Part shown: positions 1 through 7,191 of the stretch, piece by piece
Position numbering within the stretch: the first letter of the stretch is position 1
Layout: every line of letters begins with the position of its first letter
Origin: Aneurinibacillus uraniidurans
GTDB taxonomy: Bacteria; Bacillota; Bacilli; Aneurinibacillales; Aneurinibacillaceae
Length of the DNA stretch: 64,000 bases
Assembly (NCBI RefSeq): GCF_028471905.1
Contig: NZ_CP116902.1
Coordinates: 2,764,501-2,828,500, forward strand
Direction of reading: 5' to 3'
The notes under the pieces: generated by a model
What the model was told of the DNA's origin: nothing
Seen by the model: only the letters and a program-made list of their open reading frames with translations
The model's database searches: none
Position numbers and translations under genes: made by a program

Positions 1-1
1 G

Positions 2-193
2 GTACGCTTTGTACTTGATGAACAGCAAAAAATGGAACTATCATCCCTTTTGAACACGATGACAATCCGGATGCGTCGAAATCCAAATATCACCTCATGC
101 TCTCTATGTGATAGTAAAGATCGTATGGCATGCATAAAAAAAATGGATGCCCCCTCCTCCGATGAGTCTAATTCCTCTTCTTCCTTTTTGTAA
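2..193 (+). CDS. C-terminal fragment of an unidentified protein
   Basis: An open frame enters from the left edge and ends at TAA 191-193, giving the last 63 residues of a protein that starts outside the window. The visible part is hydrophilic, contains three cysteines spaced as CxxC then seven residues then C, and ends in a Ser/Asp-rich tail. I do not recognise the family. Its stop lies four bases from the stop of the convergent DUF2520 gene, so the two genes are tail to tail with no terminator between them. It could be a chance open frame, but its fit against the neighbour's stop favours a real gene. Confidence 0.5.
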   Translation, partial: VRFVLDEQQKMELSSLLNTMTIRMRRNPNITSCSLCDSKDRMACIKKMDAPSSDESNSSSSFL

Positions 194-197
194 TGAT

Positions 198-1064
198 CTA
201 TTCGTTCAGAAGTTCCTGCAAGTGAGCAATGCGCTGCGGATCACGCAACTGACTTCGACATGCAGTCGAAAGCGTAAGCCGTCCAAGCGCTTGATAGTCC
301 TCTAATAACTGTGGCGCCTGATTTGCAATCGCTTCCATATGTCGCACAACCGTGCCGATATCTCCACGGGCAATCGGGCCAGTCAACGCTTCTGCTACTC
401 CTCTCTCCCGTATGTTTTGAACCGTTCCCTCCAATAGCGGGTACAGCGCCGAAAGCGCCAGCTGCTCTTCGATCTCGGCTGTCTGCAGTAAACGCAACGC
501 AAAATCCACTACTCCAGTCAAGCTGTTAGAGACAACTGCAGCAGCTGCATGATACAGTGGCTTTTGTGCAGCTGTAATGACCAAATAACGGTTTCCTGTT
601 ATCTCAAGCCATTCTTTAAGCATGGTAATAGCTACTTCTTCCCCTTCTATGCCGAACACCGAGGTCGCAAGCTTGTCCGCTCCAGATCGACCGTCTGCGA
701 ACGACTGAAGTGGGTGCAGTGACGCCGTATAGGCCCCTGCCTGCTTTATCGGGAGCAATACGTCTGATGAAGCAGCACCACTCATATGAAACACAAGCTT
801 CCCTTCCCATTCCCCTTCCACTGCTAGTAGACGAACAACCGCTGGAATCGCATCGTCCGGAACAGTCAGCACAATCCAGTCCGATTCGCGTATGAGCACA
901 GCTACATCCTCGTATACCCGTCCTACCTCTCCGATAAGTGACACGGCTTCCCTTGCACTCGCCTGCGTGCGACTATAATACCCGACTTCCTCCGCTCCAT
1001 GTCGAGCCATATACAAACCAAAAGCAGAGCCTAGTCTTCCCGCTCCTATTATGCCGATTTTCAT
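198..1064 (-). CDS. Rossmann-fold oxidoreductase-like protein with DUF2520 domain
   Basis: The 288-residue protein opens with an NAD(P)-binding Rossmann motif (GIIGAGRLG, residues 4-12), as in the F420/NADP oxidoreductase and ketopantoate reductase folds. It then has an all-helical C-terminal half typical of the Rossmann-like plus DUF2520 family, containing AALYHAAAAVVSN-like and GP(I/V)ARGD-like conserved blocks (here YHAAAAVVSN and TGPIARGD). The substrate is unknown. The ATG at 1064 follows a strong ribosome site (AAGGAGGG). A sigma-A-like promoter with TTTACA and TATAGT lies about 70-95 bases upstream. The neighbours give no clear pathway link. Confidence 0.85.
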   Translation of the reverse strand: MKIGIIGAGRLGSAFGLYMARHGAEEVGYYSRTQASAREAVSLIGEVGRVYEDVAVLIRESDWIVLTVPDDAIPAVVRLLAVEGEWEGKLVFHMSGAASSDVLLPIKQAGAYTASLHPLQSFADGRSGADKLATSVFGIEGEEVAITMLKEWLEITGNRYLVITAAQKPLYHAAAAVVSNSLTGVVDFALRLLQTAEIEEQLALSALYPLLEGTVQNIRERGVAEALTGPIARGDIGTVVRHMEAIANQAPQLLEDYQALGRLTLSTACRSQLRDPQRIAHLQELLNE

Positions 1065-1132
1065 GTCGGATCCCTCCTTATTTTTCTACATTCAGTATAT
1101 CATGTCGTCTTTTTTCAGATCGTGTAGTGTAT

Positions 1133-1171
1133 ACTATAGGGGGCCCGTACAGTTTGTAAAGTTTGTGTAAA
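1133..1171 (-). promoter_or_regulatory. Promoter for the DUF2520 gene with two TTTACA repeats
   Basis: On the minus strand, TTTACA (1160-1155) and TATAGT (1138-1133) are 16 bases apart and fit a sigma-A promoter for the DUF2520 gene. A second TTTACA lies at 1171-1166, exactly 11 bases from the first. Eleven-base spacing of TTHACA repeats is the pattern of PhoP boxes in Bacillus, and a phosphate transporter operon starts on the other side. The -35 explanation is sufficient for one of the two repeats. Confidence 0.4.
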
Positions 1172-1215
1172 ATTTATTAGGTTTGCATTGTATGGCAGTA
1201 AATTTTTAATTAAGA

Positions 1216-1244
1216 TTTCATTGTTCGACATGATTTGCTAAAAT
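1216..1244 (+). promoter_or_regulatory. Probable promoter of the DUF47-Pit operon
   Basis: TTTCAT at 1216-1221 and TAAAAT at 1239-1244 are separated by 17 bases, and a TG lies one base before the -10 (extended -10). This would start transcription near 1251, just ahead of the ribosome site at 1268-1272. Confidence 0.45.
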
Positions 1245-1281
1245 GGAGTTTGTATGAAAAAAATTTTGGAGGTTTTGATGC

Positions 1282-1902
1282 ATGATTTTCTCGGCGAAAC
1301 GAGATGTATTCCTGGATATGCTGACTTCAATAGCTGAAAATGTGAAAGAGTCCGCCCAATATTTTGTTGATTTTAAAATTCGAGATGAAGCGGACCTGAA
1401 AGAATTCGCTACGAGAATGAAAGAGTTTGAAACAAAAGGTGATACGTACATCCACGAGATCATTGTGGCTTTGAATAAAACGTTTATTACCCCTCTAGAA
1501 CGTGAAGATATCCTTGAGCTGGCTAATACAATGGATGACATTCTCGATGGTATGGAACAGTGTGCTTCCCGGTTTGAAATGTACAATATTACCGAAGCCG
1601 ACGAGTACATGATTACATTTGCCCAAAAGATTCTGGAAAGCACTGAAGAAGTAGCAAAATCGACCAAGCTTCTAAACAAGAAGAAGTTGATGGATATCCG
1701 TCCTCATGCCATTAAAATTAATGACATCGAATCCCAATGCGATGATCTACTGCGCATCTGCATTAAGGAATTATTTGCAAATGAAAAAGATCCAATTAAA
1801 ATTATTCAATACAAAGAACTATACGAGGTGTTAGAAAACATTTCGGACAGCTGCGAAGATGTAGCCGATACTCTCGAAACGATCATCATGCGAAACGCGT
1901 AA
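1282..1902 (+). CDS. ykaA: DUF47 (PhoU-like) protein, partner of the Pit phosphate transporter
   Basis: The 206-residue protein is almost entirely helical and charged and matches the DUF47/PhoU-like family in length and in blocks such as KEFETKGD, DDILDGMEQ and SDSCEDVADTLE near the C terminus. Members are metal-binding helical-bundle proteins, nearly always encoded just before a Pit-type phosphate permease, and are thought to regulate it or phosphate homeostasis. Here the stop is 18 bases before the Pit start, with a ribosome site (AAGGAGATG) in the gap, so the two form an operon. The ATG at 1282 has GGAGG nine bases upstream. Confidence 0.9.
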   Translation: MIFSAKRDVFLDMLTSIAENVKESAQYFVDFKIRDEADLKEFATRMKEFETKGDTYIHEIIVALNKTFITPLEREDILELANTMDDILDGMEQCASRFEMYNITEADEYMITFAQKILESTEEVAKSTKLLNKKKLMDIRPHAIKINDIESQCDDLLRICIKELFANEKDPIKIIQYKELYEVLENISDSCEDVADTLETIIMRNA

Positions 1903-1920
1903 GGAGATGCTCTTTATTTT

Positions 1921-2919
1921 ATGGATACCACTTTACTTCTGATTATTTGCATCGTACTGCTTGCGCTGGCGTTTGATTTTATTAACGGATTTCATGATAC
2001 TGCAAATGCGATCGCTACCTCTGTATCGACCCGTGCTCTGTCTCCACGAGTTGCCATTGTGCTTGCAGCATCAATGAACTTTCTTGGAGCACTCACATTT
2101 ACCGGAGTTGCCAAAACGGTCACTAAAGATATCGTTGACCCGTTCACCCTGCAAAACGGGTCTCTTGTTGTGCTTGCTGCCTTGCTAGCGGCCATCACCT
2201 GGAATCTTGTTACTTGGTATTATGGCATTCCTAGCAGTTCGTCGCACGCTCTGATCGGCTCAATTGCAGGTGCGGCCATTGCGTCTGCTGGCATTCATGC
2301 TCTCAATTACCAAGGCTTTATTAAGATTATCGAAGCCCTTTTGATTTCTCCCTTTGCAGCGCTCGCGATCGGTTTTTTAATGATGACACTTTTTGCTGCG
2401 ATATTTAAAAACTTTAGTCTCGGCAAAACAAATCGTGGGTTCCGTTACTTTCAGGTGTTCACGGCGGCGTTGCAATCGTATTCACATGGTACGAATGATG
2501 CCCAAAAAGCAATGGGGATTATCACACTCGCTTTGATCTCTGGGGGATTTCAGACAACAACAGATATACCAATGTGGGTACGAGTCGGAGCCGCACTGGC
2601 AATGGGAATCGGTACATCGGTCGGCGGATGGAAAATCATTAAAACAGTAGGGGGAAAAATTATGAAGCTGCAGCCTGTGAACGGTGCGGCGGCAGATCTG
2701 TCATCTTCCCTATTAATTTTTACATTTACGTATCTCCATCTTCCCGTTAGTACAACCCACGTCATCTCTTCTTCTATTATGGGGGTAGGGGCAGCCAAAC
2801 GGGTCAGAGGTGTAAAATGGGGCGTTGCACGTCGGATTGTCATCACATGGATTATTACGCTGCCAATCTCGGCACTGCTTGCCGCACTGATCTATAAAAT
2901 TGCAGATTTACTCTTTTAA
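1921..2919 (+). CDS. pit: Low-affinity inorganic phosphate transporter, Pit family
   Basis: This 332-residue membrane protein carries the two inverted Pit signature repeats, GFHDTANA near residue 23 and SHGTNDAQKAMG near residue 189, each followed by hydrophobic segments. About ten membrane segments are apparent. Pit proteins import metal-phosphate complexes using the proton gradient. The length equals that of Bacillus YkaB/Pit proteins. It is the second gene of the operon with the DUF47 protein and is followed by an intrinsic terminator. Confidence 0.93.
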   Translation: MDTTLLLIICIVLLALAFDFINGFHDTANAIATSVSTRALSPRVAIVLAASMNFLGALTFTGVAKTVTKDIVDPFTLQNGSLVVLAALLAAITWNLVTWYYGIPSSSSHALIGSIAGAAIASAGIHALNYQGFIKIIEALLISPFAALAIGFLMMTLFAAIFKNFSLGKTNRGFRYFQVFTAALQSYSHGTNDAQKAMGIITLALISGGFQTTTDIPMWVRVGAALAMGIGTSVGGWKIIKTVGGKIMKLQPVNGAAADLSSSLLIFTFTYLHLPVSTTHVISSSIMGVGAAKRVRGVKWGVARRIVITWIITLPISALLAALIYKIADLLF

Positions 2920-2951
2920 CTCGAATAAGCTTCCAAAAGGTACATGAATAG

Positions 2952-3000
2952 AAGGGGAGAAAGCATGCGGACGATTGTCCTCTTGTTTTCTCCCCTTTTT
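2952..3000 (+). terminator. Intrinsic terminator of the DUF47-Pit operon
   Basis: AAGGGGAGAAA at 2952-2962 pairs with TTTCTCCCCTT near 2988-2998 across a long loop, followed by a T run. Confidence 0.75.
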
Positions 3001-3055
3001 CTTATGCGATACCCATTCACTACGCTACAGCACATGTTCACCGCCATAATTGTGG

Positions 3056-3505
3056 CTACATCCTACAGCTATACAACTGCACCTTGGCATTGCCCAATCC
3101 TTCTACCGCGTGCACGACCATAACGGCTAACTTGGCGTCATTTGCCTTATCTTGAATTTGCTTAATAACAAGAAAAAGATCTTGATATAAGTACGAAAAA
3201 TCCACATGCTGTTCTGGATATGCCTGCTTGAGCTTCTGGTCGATATCTTTAAGCTTCTTACCCGTTACAAGCAGATTTTGCACAAGTTGTGCACTCATCT
3301 GCGGCGTAAGCTTATACGTTGCTTGATACTCCACAATCTCTTTATATAGCGCAGCCATCTTATCGAGGGTCTCTTCTCCCTGCATAGCACGAAATGCAGC
3401 CATATAACGGCTGTTATTATATTGCTCATATTTCCCAAATCCTAAATACAGTATAGCAACGATCAACATATAGAAAAAAAACTGTTTCCCAATTTTTTTT
3501 ACCAC
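3056..3505 (-). CDS. Uncharacterised membrane-anchored protein
   Basis: The roughly 149-residue product has one N-terminal membrane segment (about residues 8-25, FFFYMLIVAILYLGF) followed by a charged helical region of about 120 residues, probably exposed outside the membrane. I do not recognise a family. The GTG at 3505 is preferred because GGGGAGG lies six bases upstream; an in-frame GTG at 3529 would add eight residues but has a poorer site. It is transcribed alone, downstream of the coiled-coil gene on the same strand. Confidence 0.7.
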   Translation of the reverse strand: MVKKIGKQFFFYMLIVAILYLGFGKYEQYNNSRYMAAFRAMQGEETLDKMAALYKEIVEYQATYKLTPQMSAQLVQNLLVTGKKLKDIDQKLKQAYPEQHVDFSYLYQDLFLVIKQIQDKANDAKLAVMVVHAVEGLGNAKVQLYSCRM

Positions 3506-3587
3506 CGCCACCCCTCCCCGTTCCCTCACTTCCTTACATATGTATTCTTGTCCTGTATTCTTTTATGACTGGAATTACGGACGAGCA

Positions 3588-3618
3588 TAAAAAATCCGCC
3601 GATTTAAGCCGGCGGATT
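3588..3618 (-). terminator. Intrinsic terminator of the coiled-coil gene
   Basis: Read on the minus strand, AATCCGCCG pairs with CGGCGGATT across a short loop and is followed by TTTTTTA. It starts three bases after the stop codon at 3621. Confidence 0.85.
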
Positions 3619-3620
3619 CC

Positions 3621-4835
3621 TTATACAAACATCCATTCTTTTTGCCACTGTTTGATCTGTTGATTAAGCGTGGCGCGGTGCGCCTCATGATGTTGAATCG
3701 TATCTTTATGTGCCTCTGTTTCCTGCTCCAACTGATAGCGCCAGCGGCGGATTTCCTGAATTTTGGCATCACAATCATGAATCTGCTTCACACGATCCAT
3801 ATAATAAACCGGTAGAAGTGTAATATCTTTTTTTAGTGCTACCATCTCATCAATGATTTTGACCGATAATCGTTTAATTTCACGCTCGGTCTGTGCTTCA
3901 CTAATGCTTGTATCGATTTTATGCCACAGGCTGCGTAAAAGACCTTCTCTCGCTTCCGTAGCAACAACTTGCTCCTGTCTAGCAATCAGTTCATGCACGC
4001 GTTGTAACATGACACCTGCTTTCCCTTCAAATATCCCGCTCATTTTGTGAATATCATACGGCAAGCGCTGGCCAAGTGCTTCACGAATGCTATCCTTCTC
4101 CTCCACAATCTGATCCAGCTGCTTTTGCAACACTTTCATATTGGAATTTTTTTGCTCTAAAAGTCGCTCTTCCAGTTCAATCGCATATGCATGCTCTTCA
4201 TATTTTACACAGAGGTGATCGTAAATGCCTTTTTTCTCCTGCCAGTACTGCAAAAAACAAAGCAGTCGTTCATCTGCCTCTGCTTCTTCTATTTTTTCAG
4301 CCCAGAGGAAGAGACAATAGAGGAGAAAAGGAAGTAATTTTTCCCGCAGACGCTGATTCGATAATGCTGGTAAACTCCCCTGCTTGTCCATCAACTCCTG
4401 TACGTACAATGCGACAATACGCGGCACGGGCACTAGTTCCTTCGGTATGTCAGAATTACGATGGCGAATTTCCTCCACCTTATCCCCTTCATATACAAAT
4501 AGATCCAAAAGCGTCTCGCCTGCAAATTCTTTTTCTGTACGCACTACAGTTGCAAGAGCGGCCTCTGTAATCTCTTTCATATTATCAATCAAGTCATCCC
4601 GATTACTATAGGAAATAGAACGGTTATGAACCATTTCATTAAATCGAATAAGCGTTTTGAACAAAAGCTCATTTCGCGGCAGGCCACTCATCCGTGCCGC
4701 TTCTTTTTCAAGCGTACTGCTGATTTTTCCAGCAAGCAATTCGAGCACGCTCGCTTTTTCCAGCAGAGAAAGCAGCACACGTAATGCCTCATCTGAAAGT
4801 GATACAATCGGGTATACAAGAGCCTGCTTATCCAT
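3621..4835 (-). CDS. Uncharacterised coiled-coil-rich cytoplasmic protein
   Basis: The 404-residue product has no signal peptide or membrane segment. The N-terminal half (1-200) is mixed helical with a small hydrophobic patch (LLPFLLYCLFLWAEK near 168-182). The second half is strongly charged with heptad-like spacing (about 205-260 and 340-400), suggesting coiled coils. I do not recognise the family. The start has a strong site (GGAGGAG). It is a monocistronic unit with its own terminator, and the divergent side holds the candidate small RNA before the truncated haemoglobin. Confidence 0.75.
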   Translation of the reverse strand: MDKQALVYPIVSLSDEALRVLLSLLEKASVLELLAGKISSTLEKEAARMSGLPRNELLFKTLIRFNEMVHNRSISYSNRDDLIDNMKEITEAALATVVRTEKEFAGETLLDLFVYEGDKVEEIRHRNSDIPKELVPVPRIVALYVQELMDKQGSLPALSNQRLREKLLPFLLYCLFLWAEKIEEAEADERLLCFLQYWQEKKGIYDHLCVKYEEHAYAIELEERLLEQKNSNMKVLQKQLDQIVEEKDSIREALGQRLPYDIHKMSGIFEGKAGVMLQRVHELIARQEQVVATEAREGLLRSLWHKIDTSISEAQTEREIKRLSVKIIDEMVALKKDITLLPVYYMDRVKQIHDCDAKIQEIRRWRYQLEQETEAHKDTIQHHEAHRATLNQQIKQWQKEWMFV

Positions 4836-4969
4836 ACGTATTCTCCTCCGATCTGTTCAGCATCCTTTATTTACTGTACCATACAGTTACGGACATATAC
4901 ATTTTTATTCACATCTTTGTCACATTCGACAAAATTAGAAGCGAAAACAGGTAAATCCATCTTCTTATT

Positions 4970-5002
4970 TTGACAAAATTCACTGCTTGGTTATGGCATA
5001 AT
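4970..5002 (+). promoter_or_regulatory. Possible promoter of the RNA upstream of the haemoglobin gene
   Basis: TTGACA at 4970-4975 and CATAAT at 4997-5002 are both good elements, and TG precedes the -10 with one base between (extended -10), but the 21-base spacing is long. The extended -10 may act largely by itself. The sequence GACAAAATT of this -35 region also occurs at 4928-4936. Confidence 0.35.
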
Positions 5003-5007
5003 AAAAA

Positions 5008-5112
5008 CAAGTCATCCTATTAGCATGCTATTATGACAAGCTAGTAGGTCTCTTACTGTTGTGACCACTCCACTGTATTGGCCCTTCCCGTTCACGGAAG
5101 GGCGATTTTTTT
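5008..5112 (+). ncRNA. Candidate small RNA or attenuated leader upstream of the truncated haemoglobin gene
   Basis: Between a possible promoter (4970-5002) and a strong terminator (5081-5112) lie about 105 bases with no open frame worth calling. The first part folds into a stem in which ACAA and AGTA pair with TACT and TTGT (about 5036-5062). The end is a textbook terminator. Transcription stopping here would either release a small RNA or attenuate the haemoglobin gene that begins 55 bases later. It does not contain the CCCCUUUGUUU boxes of RoxS/RsaE. Confidence 0.4.
5081..5112 (+). terminator. Strong intrinsic terminator 55 bases before the haemoglobin start codon
   Basis: GCCCTTCC (5081-5088) pairs perfectly with GGAAGGGC (5096-5103), followed by GATTTTTTT. 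No gene on this strand ends just upstream, so it must serve a leader or small RNA. A TATAAT at 5125-5130 may restart transcription for the haemoglobin gene. Confidence 0.8.
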
Positions 5113-5167
5113 GTATAGATACGATATAATACATACATTCTTGTTTGTAGCTGGAGGTAATAATCGT

Positions 5168-5575
5168 ATGATGCAACAAAGCCCCTATGAACTGCTTGGA
5201 GGAGAGGAAACCCTGCGCCGTCTGGTAGCCGCTTTTTATGCACGCGTAGCACGAGACCCTCTACTCAGTCCCATCTTCCCAAAGGATTTGGCACTTACCG
5301 AACAAAAGCAGTTCATGTTTCTGACGCAATTCCTTGGCGGAGAGGCCTTATATAGCAATGAATACGGCCACCCGATGCTTAGAGCGCGGCATATGCCGTT
5401 TCAAGTTACACCGAAGCGAGCGGAACGCTGGCTTTTGCTTATGCAAGAGGCAATGGATGAAATCGGGATGGAAGGGCATGCGCGGACGTATATGTATGAG
5501 CGCCTAACACAAGTCGCTCATCATATGGTAAATGCAGCAGATGATGAAACAACTGAACATCTGGCTCGTCTTTGA
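5168..5575 (+). CDS. yjbI: Group II truncated haemoglobin (YjbI-like)
   Basis: The 135-residue protein matches group II 2-over-2 haemoglobins. Visible key residues are Tyr24 (B10), the proximal His75 in RHMPF and Trp88 (G8), the last being diagnostic of group II. Such proteins bind oxygen tightly and are linked to protection from oxidative and nitrosative stress. The double ATG at 5168/5171 follows CTGGAGGT nine bases upstream; longer upstream frames cross the terminator and are unlikely. In B. subtilis yjbI lies next to yjbH and cwlQ; here a CwlQ-like gene is two genes away but no YjbH gene is present. Confidence 0.92.
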   Translation: MMQQSPYELLGGEETLRRLVAAFYARVARDPLLSPIFPKDLALTEQKQFMFLTQFLGGEALYSNEYGHPMLRARHMPFQVTPKRAERWLLLMQEAMDEIGMEGHARTYMYERLTQVAHHMVNAADDETTEHLARL

Positions 5576-5608
5576 AAGAAGGAAAAGGTATTCGCCTTTT
5601 CCTTCTTT
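5575..5608. terminator. Bidirectional terminator between yjbI and the convergent gene
   Basis: AAAGAAGGAAAAGG pairs with CCTTTTCCTTCTTT across a six-base loop, with A and T runs on both sides, so it can serve both converging genes. Confidence 0.8.
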
Positions 5609-5633
5609 AGTAATCGTTTTACTATTTTGTCTA

Positions 5634-6086
5634 TTACCCGTACAGAACCAGTCGGTTTTGTGGAAGAAACGTTTCTTCGTGCTGATTTAGCAAAATTGAA
5701 AACATCGTGAACCGTCTTGTTGATGTATGTTGTATCTGTCTGATCACATTCCAGAACCTCTCCCACTCATTAACCTGACCATACTCTCCCCATATTTCTT
5801 CCTCTTCCGCTTCTTCTCCATCCTGTTCCGGAAGCAAATATACGATAAAGAGCGGATGGTTTTCCTGCTGTCGCCATACCGCTATCTTTTCCTTCAATTC
5901 CTCAGCCGCTCTTGCCCATGCAAAAAAAATCTCGGCTTGCTTGCCGCCACCCTCTACCAAAAACGAATAAGAAACATCTCCCGCTTCTTCTTTGATGATA
6001 CATATATCCTGTAGCAGACTTTCATTATTCGTGAAATAATCTCCAAATAGCGTACTAGCTGTTTTCGAATTCACGAATTGCTCCAT
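5634..6086 (-). CDS. Uncharacterised acidic protein behind a hairpin leader
   Basis: The 150-residue product is soluble, tryptophan-rich and acidic, with an EEAEEEE stretch near the middle. I do not recognise a family. The ATG at 6086 is chosen because GAGAGGTGAG lies just upstream; the frame stays open for 63 more codons but these run through a terminator hairpin. That terminator ends directly against the ribosome site (6090-6099), so expression may depend on read-through or refolding of the leader. Confidence 0.65.
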   Translation of the reverse strand: MEQFVNSKTASTLFGDYFTNNESLLQDICIIKEEAGDVSYSFLVEGGGKQAEIFFAWARAAEELKEKIAVWRQQENHPLFIVYLLPEQDGEEAEEEEIWGEYGQVNEWERFWNVIRQIQHTSTRRFTMFSILLNQHEETFLPQNRLVLYG

Positions 6087-6099
6087 GTGCTCACCTCTC

Positions 6100-6139
6100 A
6101 AAAAAATAAAAACCGGCTGAATATTCCACACAGCCGGTT
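6100..6139 (-). terminator. Terminator-like hairpin abutting the ribosome site of the next gene
   Basis: On the minus strand AACCGGCTG (6139-6131) pairs perfectly with CAGCCGGTT (6119-6111), followed by TTTATTTTTTT. The T run ends at 6100 and the ribosome site of the gene starting at 6086 begins at 6099. A second upstream stem (GGCAATCT with AGATTGTC, about 6184-6155) precedes it. This is the layout of an attenuator, though no known riboswitch class is apparent. Confidence 0.6.
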
Positions 6140-6302
6140 GCACTACTCGCTCCGGACAATCTAAGTGCCCACATACAGATTGCCTTTCATCGCTTCTATT
6201 TTTAGTAATATCATACAGTATTCCAATAAAAACCTTTATAAGCAATCTCAATATTATCAGACATAAGTCATGCATTCAAGAGTTATGTTTCACAAATATA
6301 GC

Positions 6303-6334
6303 ATAAAAGAAGGCGATGCTTTTACAACATCGCC
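6303..6334 (-). terminator. Terminator of the lytic transglycosylase gene
   Basis: On the minus strand GGCGATGT (6334-6327) pairs with GCATCGCC (6319-6312), followed by TTCTTTTATG. The stem includes the last codons and stop of the gene. Confidence 0.7.
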
Positions 6335-7062
6335 GTAATTTTACGAACATAATTTTGTGTTTCTTTAAACGGCGGCACTCCACCATACTTCTTCACATTA
6401 CCTGGTCCTGCATTGTATCCAGCCAGCGCAAGTGTCACATTCCCATCATACCGATCAAGCATTTCTTTTAAGTGACGCGTTCCACCATCTATATTCTCCG
6501 CCACATCATACGGATTGCTTATGCCAAGTTCACGCACGTTCTCCGGCATAAGCTGCATCAACCCCATCGCTCCAGCACGCGAACGAACCGTTGGATTGAA
6601 ATCACTCTCCTGCTTAATGACCGCCCGAATCAACGTTTCGGATACCCCGTGTTTTTTAGCAGCAGCTACAATAGCCTGTTCAATATCAGCCCGACTCGAA
6701 GTCAAAGCTGCCGAGGCTTTCTTATAGGCACTGCTAGCACTAGGTGCTGCTGGAGTTACAGCAGGAACTTCTGTCAGTGCACGTGGTTGTGCTTTATATG
6801 TATCAGTCGGTGTTACTGCTCCTGTTCCCGACATTGAACCATATGAAGCAATAAGTGCAGTCAACAATGCTTGAGACTGATCGGATTGATCTGGGTTCAT
6901 CACAAGCCCTGCCCCCTGATCTTTAACAGCTGCTGCCAGCACATCAGCAAAATCTGTCTGTCCAACCATCTGCTCTTGCAGCTGCTGTGCCATCTGTGGA
7001 TTTTTATTCGCTACCTTCACGAGTGTACTGTCTAGCAACCATTGCGAAGACCCCACTTCCAT
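6322..7062 (-). CDS. cwlQ: CwlQ/YjbJ-like lytic transglycosylase
   Basis: The 246-residue protein ends in an SLT (lysozyme-like) domain from about residue 125. The catalytic Glu152 lies in KQESDFNP, followed by the conserved [10 protein letters not shown] and [13 protein letters not shown] blocks. The first 120 residues are a low-complexity Ala/Thr/Pro linker with no evident signal peptide, as in B. subtilis YjbJ (CwlQ). The family cleaves the MurNAc-GlcNAc bond of peptidoglycan to form anhydro ends. The start follows AAGGAGC. Its nearness to yjbI mirrors B. subtilis gene order. Confidence 0.88.
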   Translation of the reverse strand: MEVGSSQWLLDSTLVKVANKNPQMAQQLQEQMVGQTDFADVLAAAVKDQGAGLVMNPDQSDQSQALLTALIASYGSMSGTGAVTPTDTYKAQPRALTEVPAVTPAAPSASSAYKKASAALTSSRADIEQAIVAAAKKHGVSETLIRAVIKQESDFNPTVRSRAGAMGLMQLMPENVRELGISNPYDVAENIDGGTRHLKEMLDRYDGNVTLALAGYNAGPGNVKKYGGVPPFKETQNYVRKITAML

Positions 7063-7132
7063 GTCTGATGCTCCTTCCGTTCTGATCTTTTTCTTATTTT
7101 ACCTTTTTTCCTTGTAAGAAAAAAGAGGAAAT

Positions 7133-7162
7133 TTTACATGCCTACATTAGAGATAGTATACT
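7133..7162 (+). promoter_or_regulatory. Sigma-A promoter of the acyl-CoA ligase gene
   Basis: TTTACA (7133-7138) and TATACT (7157-7162) are 18 bases apart, placing a start near 7169, just before the AAAGGAGG ribosome site at 7175-7182. Confidence 0.55.
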
Positions 7163-7191
7163 TACTAGTATCGTAAAGGAGGAATGCTACG

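Noticed and set aside
5008-5112. RoxS/RsaE small RNA upstream of yjbI
   Set aside because: The position is suggestive, but the hallmark CCCCUUUGUUU boxes are absent. Reported only as an unnamed candidate RNA.
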